Assembly (NCBI GenBank): GCA_029259415.1
Contig: JAPDIW010000023.1
Location: 1 to 64,000, forward strand
Direction: 5' to 3'
DNA from: Archaeoglobi archaeon
GTDB lineage: Archaea; Halobacteriota; Archaeoglobi; Archaeoglobales; Archaeoglobaceae
DNA: 64,000 nt
The position numbers and the translations under genes are program-made. The notes under the pieces are model-generated. The model saw only the letters and a program-made list of their open reading frames with translations, was not told where the DNA came from and searched no databases. Every line of letters begins with the position of its first letter. Positions within the stretch are counted from its first letter, which is position 1. Shown here piece after piece: positions 8,500 through 16,586 of this stretch.

Positions 8500-9396
8500 C
8501 AACTCTTGTGAGAAAGCTAACTAACAAGAAAATCAGATGGATAATCAGACAACTCAACAAGGGAACTTAGCAAGAAATAGCAGCAGTGGTGAGAGTAACG
8601 CCAAGAAGAATCTACCAGTTGAAGAAGTAGTACGAAGAAACTGGCAAAATAGAACTGAGACAGCCGGGAAGAAAGCCCAAACAAATAGATCCAGATACGG
8701 AAAGAATTGTCTTAGAAGCCTACCAAAAGTACAAACTAAGCCCAGTACTGCTTGAAAAGCTGATAGAAAGAGATTATGGCATTCACATTCCGCACAACAC
8801 CATCTACAAAGTTTTATTCAAACACAATCTGGTGGAGGAGAGCACGAACAAGAAGAAGAGAAGGAAGTGGGTTCGATACGAAAGAACCCATTCCATGTCC
8901 CTATGGCAGGGGAGACTGGGAAAAGGCTCAACGATGAATGGATAATCGCATTCATGGATGACGCTTCCCGCTTCATAATGTTACGAAGTATTTGATTCAG
9001 CAACAACTGAGAACACGATCAAAGTTCTGAAGAAAGGATTCGCTGAATATGGCATTCCAGATGAAATCCTTGCTGATCACGGAACTCAGTTCGTTGCTGC
9101 TAAATCAAGAGAGAAGGCCAAGCACAAGTTTAAGGAGTTTCTGGAGAAAAATGGAATAAGGCATATTCTTGCCAGAATAAACCACCCTCAAACAAACGGG
9201 AAGATTGACAGCTTTGGCTTGATGGAGCAGAAACTCCATCTGTTTGATTCAGTGGAGAAGTTTATTCACTGGTATAATTACGTAAAGCCGCATATGAGCC
9301 TGAACTTTGATGAAGACACCTTATCAGGCTTTTCTGAGGAAGTTACCTGCTGAGAGGGTGTTTGAGTATAGCAGGGGGTGGTTGTTTGAGGAATGA
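8500..9396 (+). pseudogene. rve-type (IS481-like) transposase, frameshifted
   Basis: Summing plus-strand frames gives an almost full transposase. The N-terminal part reads RKLTNKKIRWIIRQLNKG, then a helix-turn-helix with TPRRIYQLKKYY. The DDE core follows: IIAFMDDASRFI, then ILADHGTQF, then the HPQTNGKI box. The tail has KPHMSLNFDED and LRKLPAERVFEYSRGW, stopping at 9394-9396. At least four frameshifts (near 8575, 8930, 8990 and 9325) kill it. It is the most complete of three diverged copies of one family in this window; the other two are only C-terminal ends at 2-109 and 157-420. Confidence 0.8.
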
Positions 9397-9447
9397 AATT
9401 ATTTCGGGATATCCCAGTCGAAATGTGATCTAACAAATTTAAAAAAA

Positions 9448-10638
9448 TCAAACTCTCTCAATAACCACTGCAGCTCCCTGTCCCCCTCCAACGCAGGCTG
9501 TGGCAACTCCGTAATCTCCATTCTTTTCATGCAAGATTCTGGCCAGAGTTCCTATCAGTCTTGCACCGCTTGCAGCAAGCGGGTGGCCTATTGCTATAGC
9601 CCCTCCGTGTATATTCACCCTCTCAGGCTCAATTCCGAGTTCGTGGATGGCATAGAGCGTGACAACAGCAAATGCCTCATTTATTTCCCAGTAATCAATG
9701 TCGCTAACCTTTAAGCCAGCCTTCTCCAGCGCCTTTCTACTTGAAGGCACTGGCCCCTTACCCATCACGTAGGGTGGGACTCCCGCTGTGCCGTATCCAA
9801 TTATTTTGGCTATAGGCTCAAGCCCAAGCTCCTGCACCTTCTTCTTTGATGCTAGAAGCAATCCTGACGCGCCAGCGTTGAGCGGTGATGAATTGCCAGC
9901 GGTAATAACACCTCCCGGCTTGAATGCTGGTGGTAGAGAGGCAATTTTCTCCAGAGTAGTGTCAGGTCGTATGGATTGATCTGAATCAACCGTTATAACG
10001 CTACCGTCAGCCTGAGGAGCTTCTACAGGAATTATCTCTCCCTTGAAGTAACCCTCCTCAAGAGCTTTTGCTGCAAGCTGGTGACTTCTCAGAGACCACC
10101 TGTCCAAATCTTCTTTTGAGAGGTAGCCAGCCATTTCGAAGAGCGTTTCCGCAGTTAGGCCCATCACGAAACCTATTTCCATTCTGTAGTCCTTGTACTC
10201 CTCCGTAAGCAGTTTGGGATTCCTGTCTACGTGCGGATTGTCAGCACCCATTGGAACTCTTGTCATGTGCTCGTAACCGCCGGAAATCATCATATCTTCA
10301 TTCCCGCTCGCTATCTCCAGATATGCGTAGGCAGTAGTGGCCAGCGATGACGCGCACTGCATGTCTATATGAGATGCGGAGGTTTCAGGCGGGTACTTTG
10401 CCAGAATCGCTGGTCCTCTACCCCCATAGGGCCAGTTCTCCGATACAGGAAAAGCACAACCAAGCAGAATTCTTCCAACATCCTTCTTCTCAACTCCTGC
10501 CCTTTCAGGCAGCTTTTCCAGAACCATCGCCATCAATTCGTCCCCTCTTATCTGATGGAAGACATCTCTTTCCGGCTTTTTCGGCCTGCTCCTGGAAAAT
10601 GGTGTTCTTGCGTATTCTACAATATACACTTCTTCCAT
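9448..10638 (-). CDS. Acetyl-CoA C-acetyltransferase (thiolase)
   Basis: 396 residues, the normal thiolase length. The nucleophilic Cys sits in DMQCASSLATTA near residue 94. The catalytic His is in the GHPLAASGARL box near 350 and the second catalytic Cys in ATACVGGGQG near 380. The enzyme cleaves 3-ketoacyl-CoA (or condenses two acetyl-CoA) in the cytoplasm. It is the last gene of an operon with an acyl-CoA ligase and a membrane protein, which argues for fatty-acid activation and beta-oxidation, for which Archaeoglobus has many paralogues. Chain-length preference cannot be read from the sequence. Confidence 0.93.
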   Translation of the reverse strand: MEEVYIVEYARTPFSRSRPKKPERDVFHQIRGDELMAMVLEKLPERAGVEKKDVGRILLGCAFPVSENWPYGGRGPAILAKYPPETSASHIDMQCASSLATTAYAYLEIASGNEDMMISGGYEHMTRVPMGADNPHVDRNPKLLTEEYKDYRMEIGFVMGLTAETLFEMAGYLSKEDLDRWSLRSHQLAAKALEEGYFKGEIIPVEAPQADGSVITVDSDQSIRPDTTLEKIASLPPAFKPGGVITAGNSSPLNAGASGLLLASKKKVQELGLEPIAKIIGYGTAGVPPYVMGKGPVPSSRKALEKAGLKVSDIDYWEINEAFAVVTLYAIHELGIEPERVNIHGGAIAIGHPLAASGARLIGTLARILHEKNGDYGVATACVGGGQGAAVVIERV

Positions 10639-10681
10639 TTACTCACCTTTTCTTTTTCTTAATTCCTCCGCCCTCAAAACT

Positions 10682-11236
10682 CTACGCAGATACTTTCTGT
10701 GCCCTCTTCACAGCCCAGGAGGCCAAAAATTTCAGGACTCCTAAAACCCCAAGAATCAGCAGTGTCCCAGCGATCAGTTCGACAGCAAGCCAGTAAATCC
10801 AGACACTGTTGTTCGCCATGAAGCTCGCGAGATCCGCAAATGCTACCGTGAAGTACATGAATGCGTAGCTGTTGAAAAGCCAAGGGATAGCTTCTGTGAG
10901 GACAACGATCAGAAAAACGAATACTGCAACGTAGATCATCACGGGTGCGAGTGTTGCAAGATCTTTTCCGAGTGAGATGAAGTAGTGCGCAGTTGAGCCT
11001 GTGAAGAGCATGCAGAGGAAGAAGTTTATGATTCCGAACGCTCCACCCAGTATTATTTTGCTGATCTCCTCCTTGCTTTCGTGCACAGCAAAGAACAGGA
11101 TCATAGCCACAAACGCTGGCCATGTTGCCAAATGCATAGCCTCAAGGGCAAACAGGACCACCAGAACTTCCACAACGAGTAGGACTCCAAAAATTATCCT
11201 GGCACTCAAAGGTAGGCCAGGAGCTTTTTCAGCCAT
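10682..11236 (-). CDS. Polytopic membrane protein between acyl-CoA ligase and thiolase
   Basis: 184 residues with about five or six hydrophobic segments (for example IIFGVLLVVEVLVVLFAL, then IILGGAFGIINFFLCML, then VMIYVAVFVFLIVVL). Short charged ends, no signal peptide and no catalytic motif I recognise. The arrangement resembles DUF1097-like small membrane proteins only loosely. It starts 13 bp after the ligase stop and ends 43 bp before the thiolase start, so it belongs to the same transcript. A role in fatty-acid or organic-acid uptake or membrane association of the ligase is inference from position only. Confidence 0.75.
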   Translation of the reverse strand: MAEKAPGLPLSARIIFGVLLVVEVLVVLFALEAMHLATWPAFVAMILFFAVHESKEEISKIILGGAFGIINFFLCMLFTGSTAHYFISLGKDLATLAPVMIYVAVFVFLIVVLTEAIPWLFNSYAFMYFTVAFADLASFMANNSVWIYWLAVELIAGTLLILGVLGVLKFLASWAVKRAQKVSA

Positions 11237-11249
11237 AAACTCACCTCCT

Positions 11250-13028
11250 TTATTTCTTCAATCCGAGTTTTTTCAACTCTTCTTCACGCAGCAGCCTGCG
11301 GAGGTATTTTCCGGCTGCGGATTTCGGCAGCTCTTCTCTGAACTCAACGATCCTGGGATACTTGTACGCTGCAAGCCTTTCCTTACACCATTCAATGATG
11401 TCTTGCTCTGTAATCCTGCCCTTATACTTCTCATCGAGAACTACAAAGGCCTTGATGGTCTCTCCTGCAACCTCGTCCGGAATTCCGACAACACAGACCT
11501 CTTTGATCGCTGGATGCTCGTACATCACGTCCTCAATTTCCCTCGGATAGACGCTGTGTCCCTTGTACTTGATTATGTCTTTCAGCCTGTCGACGATGTA
11601 GAAGTATCCATCTTCGTCCATCTTTGCTATGTCTCCTGTTCTAAGCCATTTCATTCCGTCAGCCTCGAAGAACACGTCCTCAGTCTCCTTTTTGCGGTTC
11701 CAGTAGCCCTTCATGACCTGCGGGCCTGAGATGACCAGTTCTCCCTCCTCGCCAATACCGAGGAACTCCATTGTTTCCGGATCAATTACTGCAGCATAGG
11801 TGTTGGGGATTGGTGGTCCACATGACCCAACCTTCCTCTTTCTGAAAGGTGGGCCGAAGGTTGTGTGCGTCACAGGAGATGTTTCGCTCAATCCATATCC
11901 CTCTACGAGAATACCTCTACCTGCATCCTTTGTAAGTTCATCCCATTTTTCCACAACTTCTGGTGGAATGGGCCCGGCTCCGTTGTTCACGTAAAGCAGC
12001 GATGTAAGATCATACTTCTTCATAAGTTCTGGATTGTTGACGAAGTAAACAAATATCGTTGGAGCTCCCATAAAGGTTGTTACTCTGTATTTTTCAATGG
12101 CTTCGAGGATTTTCTCTGGTTCAAACCGTGCAAAAACTACCAAAATATCTCCTGTGGCAAGGCCCGTGTTCAAATCAACTGTCTGCCCGTAAATGTGGTA
12201 CCACGGCAGAATTGCGATTCTAGGGCTGTAGTCTTTCTCGTAGTAGTCCTTGAACGTTTTGTACTCTTTCCCGTCGAAATCTAGGACTATGTATTCTCCT
12301 TCCTCCCTGATTACCTTGTGCGACTTGAACCATTTCCTCAGTATCTCGGTAAACGGAATGAGCTGGTACAAGTTTGCGACCACGTTGTAGTGCGTCAGCA
12401 TTGCAGCTTTCGGTAATCCTGTCGTTCCACCAGTGTACTGGAGAACTGCAACATCTTCTTTGACATCCCACTCGATTTTAGGAGGGTTGGGTTCAGAGGC
12501 AAGCAACTCGCGGAAGTCTATAAATTTCCCGTCAACCTTTGCTTCTCCTCCCGTAATGTTTGCAACTATAACCTCCTCAACTCCCGTGTTTTCTCTAACC
12601 TTGGCAAAGTTGGGATATAGCTGCTCAACCGTAACTAGAATCTTGCTCCCGCTGTCATTAAGCTGGTACTCCACCTCTCTCGGAGCGAAGAGTGGAGAAA
12701 TGGCCGTAACGGTCGCACCTGCCTTCATTGCTCCGTAATAAGCTATGGCGAATTGCGGGCAGTTGGGGGCGTAAATGGCTATTACATCTCCTTTTTTCAC
12801 GCCCATTTTTGACAGCGAGGTTGCAAACCTGTCAATGTACTCTTTGAGCTGGCTGTACTTAATCTCATACCCGTAGAAATTTATTGCCGTCCTTTCCACG
12901 AATTTTTGACATGCTTCGTCTATAACTTCGTAAATGGGCTTTTCTGGAATTTCCATGTCTGCTGGCAACCCCTCAACCCACGATTTCTCGATCCAGTATC
13001 TGTTTTTAATAAACTCAGGGACTTCCAT
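11250..13028 (-). CDS. Acyl-CoA synthetase (long-chain fatty-acid-CoA ligase type)
   Basis: 592 residues of the ANL adenylate-forming superfamily. The phosphate-binding loop YTGGTTGLPKAAMLTH is near residue 195. The adenylation motif YGLSETSPVTH follows near 380, then the hinge motif TGDIAKMDEDGYFYIVDR with RLKDIIKYKG near 475. The catalytic Lys is in PKSAAGKYLRR near 575. It activates a carboxylic acid with ATP to acyl-CoA and is the first gene of the operon with the membrane protein and thiolase. Two strongly AT-rich promoter candidates and a long inverted repeat lie upstream at 13054-13132. Substrate is probably a fatty acid, but medium-chain or aryl acids are not excluded. Confidence 0.92.
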   Translation of the reverse strand: MEVPEFIKNRYWIEKSWVEGLPADMEIPEKPIYEVIDEACQKFVERTAINFYGYEIKYSQLKEYIDRFATSLSKMGVKKGDVIAIYAPNCPQFAIAYYGAMKAGATVTAISPLFAPREVEYQLNDSGSKILVTVEQLYPNFAKVRENTGVEEVIVANITGGEAKVDGKFIDFRELLASEPNPPKIEWDVKEDVAVLQYTGGTTGLPKAAMLTHYNVVANLYQLIPFTEILRKWFKSHKVIREEGEYIVLDFDGKEYKTFKDYYEKDYSPRIAILPWYHIYGQTVDLNTGLATGDILVVFARFEPEKILEAIEKYRVTTFMGAPTIFVYFVNNPELMKKYDLTSLLYVNNGAGPIPPEVVEKWDELTKDAGRGILVEGYGLSETSPVTHTTFGPPFRKRKVGSCGPPIPNTYAAVIDPETMEFLGIGEEGELVISGPQVMKGYWNRKKETEDVFFEADGMKWLRTGDIAKMDEDGYFYIVDRLKDIIKYKGHSVYPREIEDVMYEHPAIKEVCVVGIPDEVAGETIKAFVVLDEKYKGRITEQDIIEWCKERLAAYKYPRIVEFREELPKSAAGKYLRRLLREEELKKLGLKK

Positions 13029-13053
13029 ATTTCCACTATTTTTTCTTTAATTT

Positions 13054-13132
13054 AAGCTTTTCGCTTTTTAAGATTATTTAAAATTAGTCGTTTCGTTCAA
13101 TACGAATTAACTTGAAGAAAAGCGAAAAGCTT
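13054..13132. promoter_or_regulatory. 15-bp perfect inverted repeat around the acyl-CoA ligase promoter
   Basis: AAGCTTTTCGCTTTT at 13054-13068 is the exact reverse complement of AAAAGCGAAAAGCTT at 13118-13132. Between them lies a small palindrome TTCGT-TCAAT-ACGAA (13092-13106). The layout, 26 bp upstream of the ligase start, looks like paired operator sites. The remaining intergenic stretch to 13473 holds no recognised gene. Confidence 0.55.
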
Positions 13133-13473
13133 TAAATAAATGTTGCATTTATACGAAAAATTTAGATAAAGGTTACATAATGAACAAATATGAACACGAA
13201 CGAAAATGTTGAAAAGAGAGTTTTAAAAAGGAGACGTTAGTACTGCCATCGTTATTGCTGCATGGTTGACATCACACTGGTACTCTTGGCATATTTGGAA
13301 TAGAATCGGGTTGGTTGACATTTCTAACATGCTCTTCTTCTTGAGGCGGGAGCCAGGACAGAAAAGCTCAACCTTCGCTCATTGCTGAAATTAAAGGCAG
13401 GAGTAGAAAAAGCTACCAATTTCCTGATTCTTTAAACGGGAAATTTATAATCAGATACTTCCGATATCGTTTC

Positions 13474-14298
13474 ATGATAATAACTGACGACCACATGCAC
13501 CTCTACAATAACCTCAGGCTAAAGGCTCTGGAACAGTTTAGAGATGCTGGAGGTACTCATGTATTCCTAGTTAACCTGCTTTGCCACCACTACGGAATAA
13601 GGCCAAAAAGCGGAGATGACTTCAAAGAGGTTTTCGAGAGACACATCAACCTCGTAACCAAGGCGAACAAGATAGTTAAAGCTTATGCAGTTCTCGGAGT
13701 CCATCCTGCTGAAATCACTGTCATAGGGGATAAAATCGGACATGAGAAGGCAGCAGAGATGATGAAAGAAGCTCTGGAGATTGCGGGGAAGTACGTCGAA
13801 GAAGGGAAGGCTGTTGCCCTCAAGTCGGGGAGACCACATTACCCGGTAAGCAAGCAGGTGTGGCAGTTGAGCAACGAAGTCTTAAAGCACGCTTTTGAGG
13901 TTGCCAGAGATGTCGGATGTGCAATTCAACTTCACACGGAAAGCTATACGAGAGAAGGAATGCTGGAAATCGCGAAGATGGCGGATGAGGTAGGATTGAA
14001 AAGAGAGAAGGTTGTAAAGCATTTCTCACCACCCCTAATCAAAGAGTTTGAAGAAATAGGGATTTTTCCGTCGGTGCTCGCTGGCAACGACAACGTTCTG
14101 AAAGCTGCAGAGCAGGGAGACCGTTTTACGGTGGAGACTGACTACATCGACGACAAGAAAAGACCCGGAGCAGTTCTTGGGCCTAAAACCGTTCCGAAAA
14201 GGGTGAAGGAACTGATAGAGATGGGATACGAAGATGTCGCCTACAAGATATGTGTTGAGAATGTCGAGAAAGTTTATGGCGTCGAGCTTGAAGAGTAG
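13474..14298 (+). CDS. TatD-related metal-dependent hydrolase
   Basis: 274 residues with the amidohydrolase/TatD layout. An N-terminal metal pair DDHMHLY is near residue 5, followed by GVHPAE near 75, IQLHTESYTREG near 150, KHFSPP near 187 and a C-terminal Asp in VETDYIDD near 226. These are the expected TIM-barrel metal ligands. Family members are DNases or small-molecule hydrolases; the substrate here is unknown. A TATA element (AATTTATAAT) lies about 27 bp before the ATG, indicating a leaderless transcript. The gene leads a tight run with endA, the ITPase-like gene and a radical SAM gene (gaps of a few bases or overlaps). Confidence 0.85.
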   Translation: MIITDDHMHLYNNLRLKALEQFRDAGGTHVFLVNLLCHHYGIRPKSGDDFKEVFERHINLVTKANKIVKAYAVLGVHPAEITVIGDKIGHEKAAEMMKEALEIAGKYVEEGKAVALKSGRPHYPVSKQVWQLSNEVLKHAFEVARDVGCAIQLHTESYTREGMLEIAKMADEVGLKREKVVKHFSPPLIKEFEEIGIFPSVLAGNDNVLKAAEQGDRFTVETDYIDDKKRPGAVLGPKTVPKRVKELIEMGYEDVAYKICVENVEKVYGVELEE

Positions 14299-14301
14299 CT
14301 G

Positions 14302-15225
14302 GTGAAAATGCTGAGCGGAGATTTTGCTGTTGTAAAGGCGAAGAAAAATCTGGAGAGGAGGGGGTTCGGCGTAAAGAGAGGGGACAAAATCTATCTCCAC
14401 CCGCTTGAGGCTGTTTACCTCCAGATTAAGGGAATCGAGAACCTCGGGGAACTGGAAGAAGTCTTGGAGTGGGCCGAGAGCAGGGTTGAAGACTTCTCAA
14501 CCTACTACTTCGTTTACGAGGACTTGAGAGACAGAGGGAATAGAGTAAAGATTCAGGGAGAGTTATTGCTGACGAAAAAGCCCTATCTGCCAATTTCAGA
14601 GAGAAGGACAATCAGAATGGAAGAGATTGCAGAGAAGGCGAGAAATTTTGACGAGTTAAGGCTGGCTGTAGTTGATGAGGAGAGCGAGATAACTTATTTC
14701 AGAGTTTATGAGCCCGAAATGGCCGGAGAGCAGAGGGAAGATCTTCCCGAAATAACAGGGATTTTGTCGGGTGAGTTTGTAATCACCAAACAGACAGAAG
14801 TGTTCAGCAGATACTTCTACGGGAGTGAAAAGAGTGAGATTGTAACGCTTTCGCTGATTGAGAGCCTATACCTTCTCGAAGCCGGAAAGCTCAGGCTGAT
14901 TAATGCTGACAAGGTCAAGCTGGTCGAAAAGGCAAGAGAGGTCGAGAGAAACTTCGACAGGAGATATGAGGTCTATAAAGACCTGAAGGAGAGGGGTTTT
15001 GTGGTTAAAACCGGATTCAAGTTCGGCAGCGAGTTTAGAGTTTACAGGAAGGTGGAGAGTGTTGATGACTTACCACACTCCGAGTACTTGGTCGATATTG
15101 CCGACGATAACGAAATCAGGTTGATAGACCTGGCAAGAGCTGTAAGGTTAGCTCAAAGCGTTAAGAAGAAGATGGTTTTTGCTTTCGGTGAAAACTATCT
15201 GTGTTTTGAGAGAGTAAAGGTTTGA
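14302..15225 (+). CDS. endA: tRNA-splicing endonuclease, homodimeric type
   Basis: 307 residues, about twice the size of homotetrameric archaeal subunits: two tandem endonuclease repeats, the alpha2 type known from Archaeoglobus. The C-terminal repeat has the catalytic set: Tyr near [11 protein letters not shown], the His of LPHSEYLV near 257, and the Lys in [14 protein letters not shown] near 285. The N-terminal repeat ([11 protein letters not shown]) is the structural copy. It cuts bulge-helix-bulge introns in pre-tRNA. It starts 3 bp after the TatD-like gene and overlaps the next gene by 4 bp. A nearby alternative ATG two codons in (MLSGDF) is possible. Confidence 0.95.
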   Translation: MKMLSGDFAVVKAKKNLERRGFGVKRGDKIYLHPLEAVYLQIKGIENLGELEEVLEWAESRVEDFSTYYFVYEDLRDRGNRVKIQGELLLTKKPYLPISERRTIRMEEIAEKARNFDELRLAVVDEESEITYFRVYEPEMAGEQREDLPEITGILSGEFVITKQTEVFSRYFYGSEKSEIVTLSLIESLYLLEAGKLRLINADKVKLVEKAREVERNFDRRYEVYKDLKERGFVVKTGFKFGSEFRVYRKVESVDDLPHSEYLVDIADDNEIRLIDLARAVRLAQSVKKKMVFAFGENYLCFERVKV

Positions 15226-15233
15226 GGTGGAAA

Positions 15234-15758
15234 ATGGTAAGGGTTGTCGTGGGTTCGAAGAATCCGACGAAGATTGAGGGTACAAGGCTCGCCTTCGCGC
15301 AGTACTTTGACGATGTTGAGGTAGTTGGCGTTGAGGTCAATACCAGCGTCCCACCTCAGCCGTTTGACAGCGAAACTATCAGGGGTGCGATTGAGAGGGC
15401 GAAGAAGGCCTATTCATCAGAATTCGACTTCTCTGTGGGGATAGAAGCAGGACTTTTTAAATTCGAGCACACCATTTCGGGCTACCTCGATTTTCAGGTT
15501 GCTGCGGTTTACGATGGCGAAAACTGCACGATTGGTTTTGGGCCAGGCTTTGAATACCCCAGATCGGTGGTCGATGAAGTGCTAAGAGGAAAAGAAGTCG
15601 GTGAAGTGATGGAGAGAGTTTCAGGAATAAAGAACCTCGGCAAGAAGTGGGGGGCTGTTCACTACTTAAGCAAGGGTGCAATATCGAGAACCGAGTTGTC
15701 GAGAATTTCAGTCACAATGGCTTTAATTCCACTCCTAAACCACGAAATGTACCTATGA
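15234..15758 (+). CDS. Inosine/xanthosine triphosphatase (DUF84/YjjX family)
   Basis: 174 residues from the ATG at 15234 (VRVVVGSKNPTKIEGTRLAF is the family N-terminus; the frame opens 12 bp earlier). Typical boxes: SKNPTK near residue 9, Q-P-F-D-SETIRGAIERA near 45, FSVGIEAG near 65, and EVMERVSGIKNLGKKWGAV near 127. The family hydrolyses ITP/XTP and other damaged NTPs, keeping deaminated purines out of nucleic acid. Overlaps endA upstream and the radical SAM gene downstream (ATGA-type overlap). Confidence 0.88.
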   Translation: MVRVVVGSKNPTKIEGTRLAFAQYFDDVEVVGVEVNTSVPPQPFDSETIRGAIERAKKAYSSEFDFSVGIEAGLFKFEHTISGYLDFQVAAVYDGENCTIGFGPGFEYPRSVVDEVLRGKEVGEVMERVSGIKNLGKKWGAVHYLSKGAISRTELSRISVTMALIPLLNHEMYL

Positions 15759-16573
15759 GGGTCATAAGACCGTTCGACCCCTGGAAATCTCCTCTCTGCA
15801 CCTGTCCAAAAAAGTACTCTTTCAATCCATATACGGGCTGCGCTCATGGCTGTCTCTACTGCTACGCAACCTACATCCCAAACTTCTACAAACTCAGGGA
15901 GAAAAAAGGGTTATTCAAGAACCTTGAGAAAGACCTTAAAGAGCTGCCTGCAAACTCCCTCATTTCGATGTCCAACAGTTCCGACCCATATCCACCAGTT
16001 GAAAGAGAGAGAGAAATAACGAGGAGATGCCTTGAAATTTTAAAGGACTACGACGTCAGGCTGATGGTTGTAACAAAGAGCAACATCGTCCTGAGAGACC
16101 TCAAAATTCTCAGCGAAATGAGGAGTGCGGTAAGCATCACCATCACCGGTTTGGACGAGTTTGAGCCGAATGCCCCTCCAGCTGAGGAAAGAATGGAGGC
16201 TTTGAAGGCCGTTAAAGATTACGGAATCCCGGCGATACTACGCTTCGACCCTGTAATTCCGGGAATAAACGACAGCAGGCTTGACATAATTGAGAAAACA
16301 ATGCCTGACCACGTCGTCACATCAACTCTGAAGCTCAAAGCGGACTCCATGGCGAGAATGGAGAAAAAGCTGCCTTGGCTTAGAAAAGTGGGCTTCGAGA
16401 AAAAGGGTGCTTACAGGTACTTTCCGGAAAATCTCCGCAGAGAGGTTCTAGACAGGATAAGGAACTTCTGCGAGGAGCTTGGAATAAGTGTTGGATTCTG
16501 CAGGGAAGGTTTCAGATTCCCATCTAAATCCTGCGACGGAAGTCATCTCATTCCTCGATTGGAATCCCTGTAA
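15755..16573 (+). CDS. Radical SAM protein, spore photoproduct lyase-like
   Basis: 272 residues from the ATG at 15755, which overlaps the preceding stop; the open frame upstream is shadow. The radical SAM cluster motif is CAHGCLYCY near residue 31 (CxxxCxxC). Other SPL-like boxes are YSFNPYTGC before it, SMSNSSDPYPPVE near 75 and FDPVIPGIND near 165. A CTCPKKY near residue 16 and a C-terminal CDGSH may bind extra metal. These archaeal proteins are often annotated as DNA repair photolyase-like but their substrate is not established. Last gene of the operon, convergent with reverse gyrase across 13 bp. Confidence 0.85.
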   Translation: MRVIRPFDPWKSPLCTCPKKYSFNPYTGCAHGCLYCYATYIPNFYKLREKKGLFKNLEKDLKELPANSLISMSNSSDPYPPVEREREITRRCLEILKDYDVRLMVVTKSNIVLRDLKILSEMRSAVSITITGLDEFEPNAPPAEERMEALKAVKDYGIPAILRFDPVIPGINDSRLDIIEKTMPDHVVTSTLKLKADSMARMEKKLPWLRKVGFEKKGAYRYFPENLRREVLDRIRNFCEELGISVGFCREGFRFPSKSCDGSHLIPRLESL

Positions 16574-16586
16574 AACAACTGCTCAT

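Noticed and set aside
8307-8570. 87-residue plus-strand frame joining IS110 flank to the rve transposase
   Set aside because: Only its last ~20 residues belong to the rve transposase; the first part is antisense to the IS110 relic, so it is not one protein.
1-9400. CRISPR repeat array near csm1
   Set aside because: No regularly spaced 25-37-bp repeats are visible anywhere in this interval.
10347-10796. 149-residue plus-strand frame over the thiolase start
   Set aside because: Antisense shadow of the thiolase and membrane-protein genes; Cys/Phe/Ser-rich, no family resemblance.
11001-11729. 242-residue plus-strand frame
   Set aside because: Entirely antisense to the membrane protein and acyl-CoA ligase, which have clear motifs; a long shadow frame due to codon bias.
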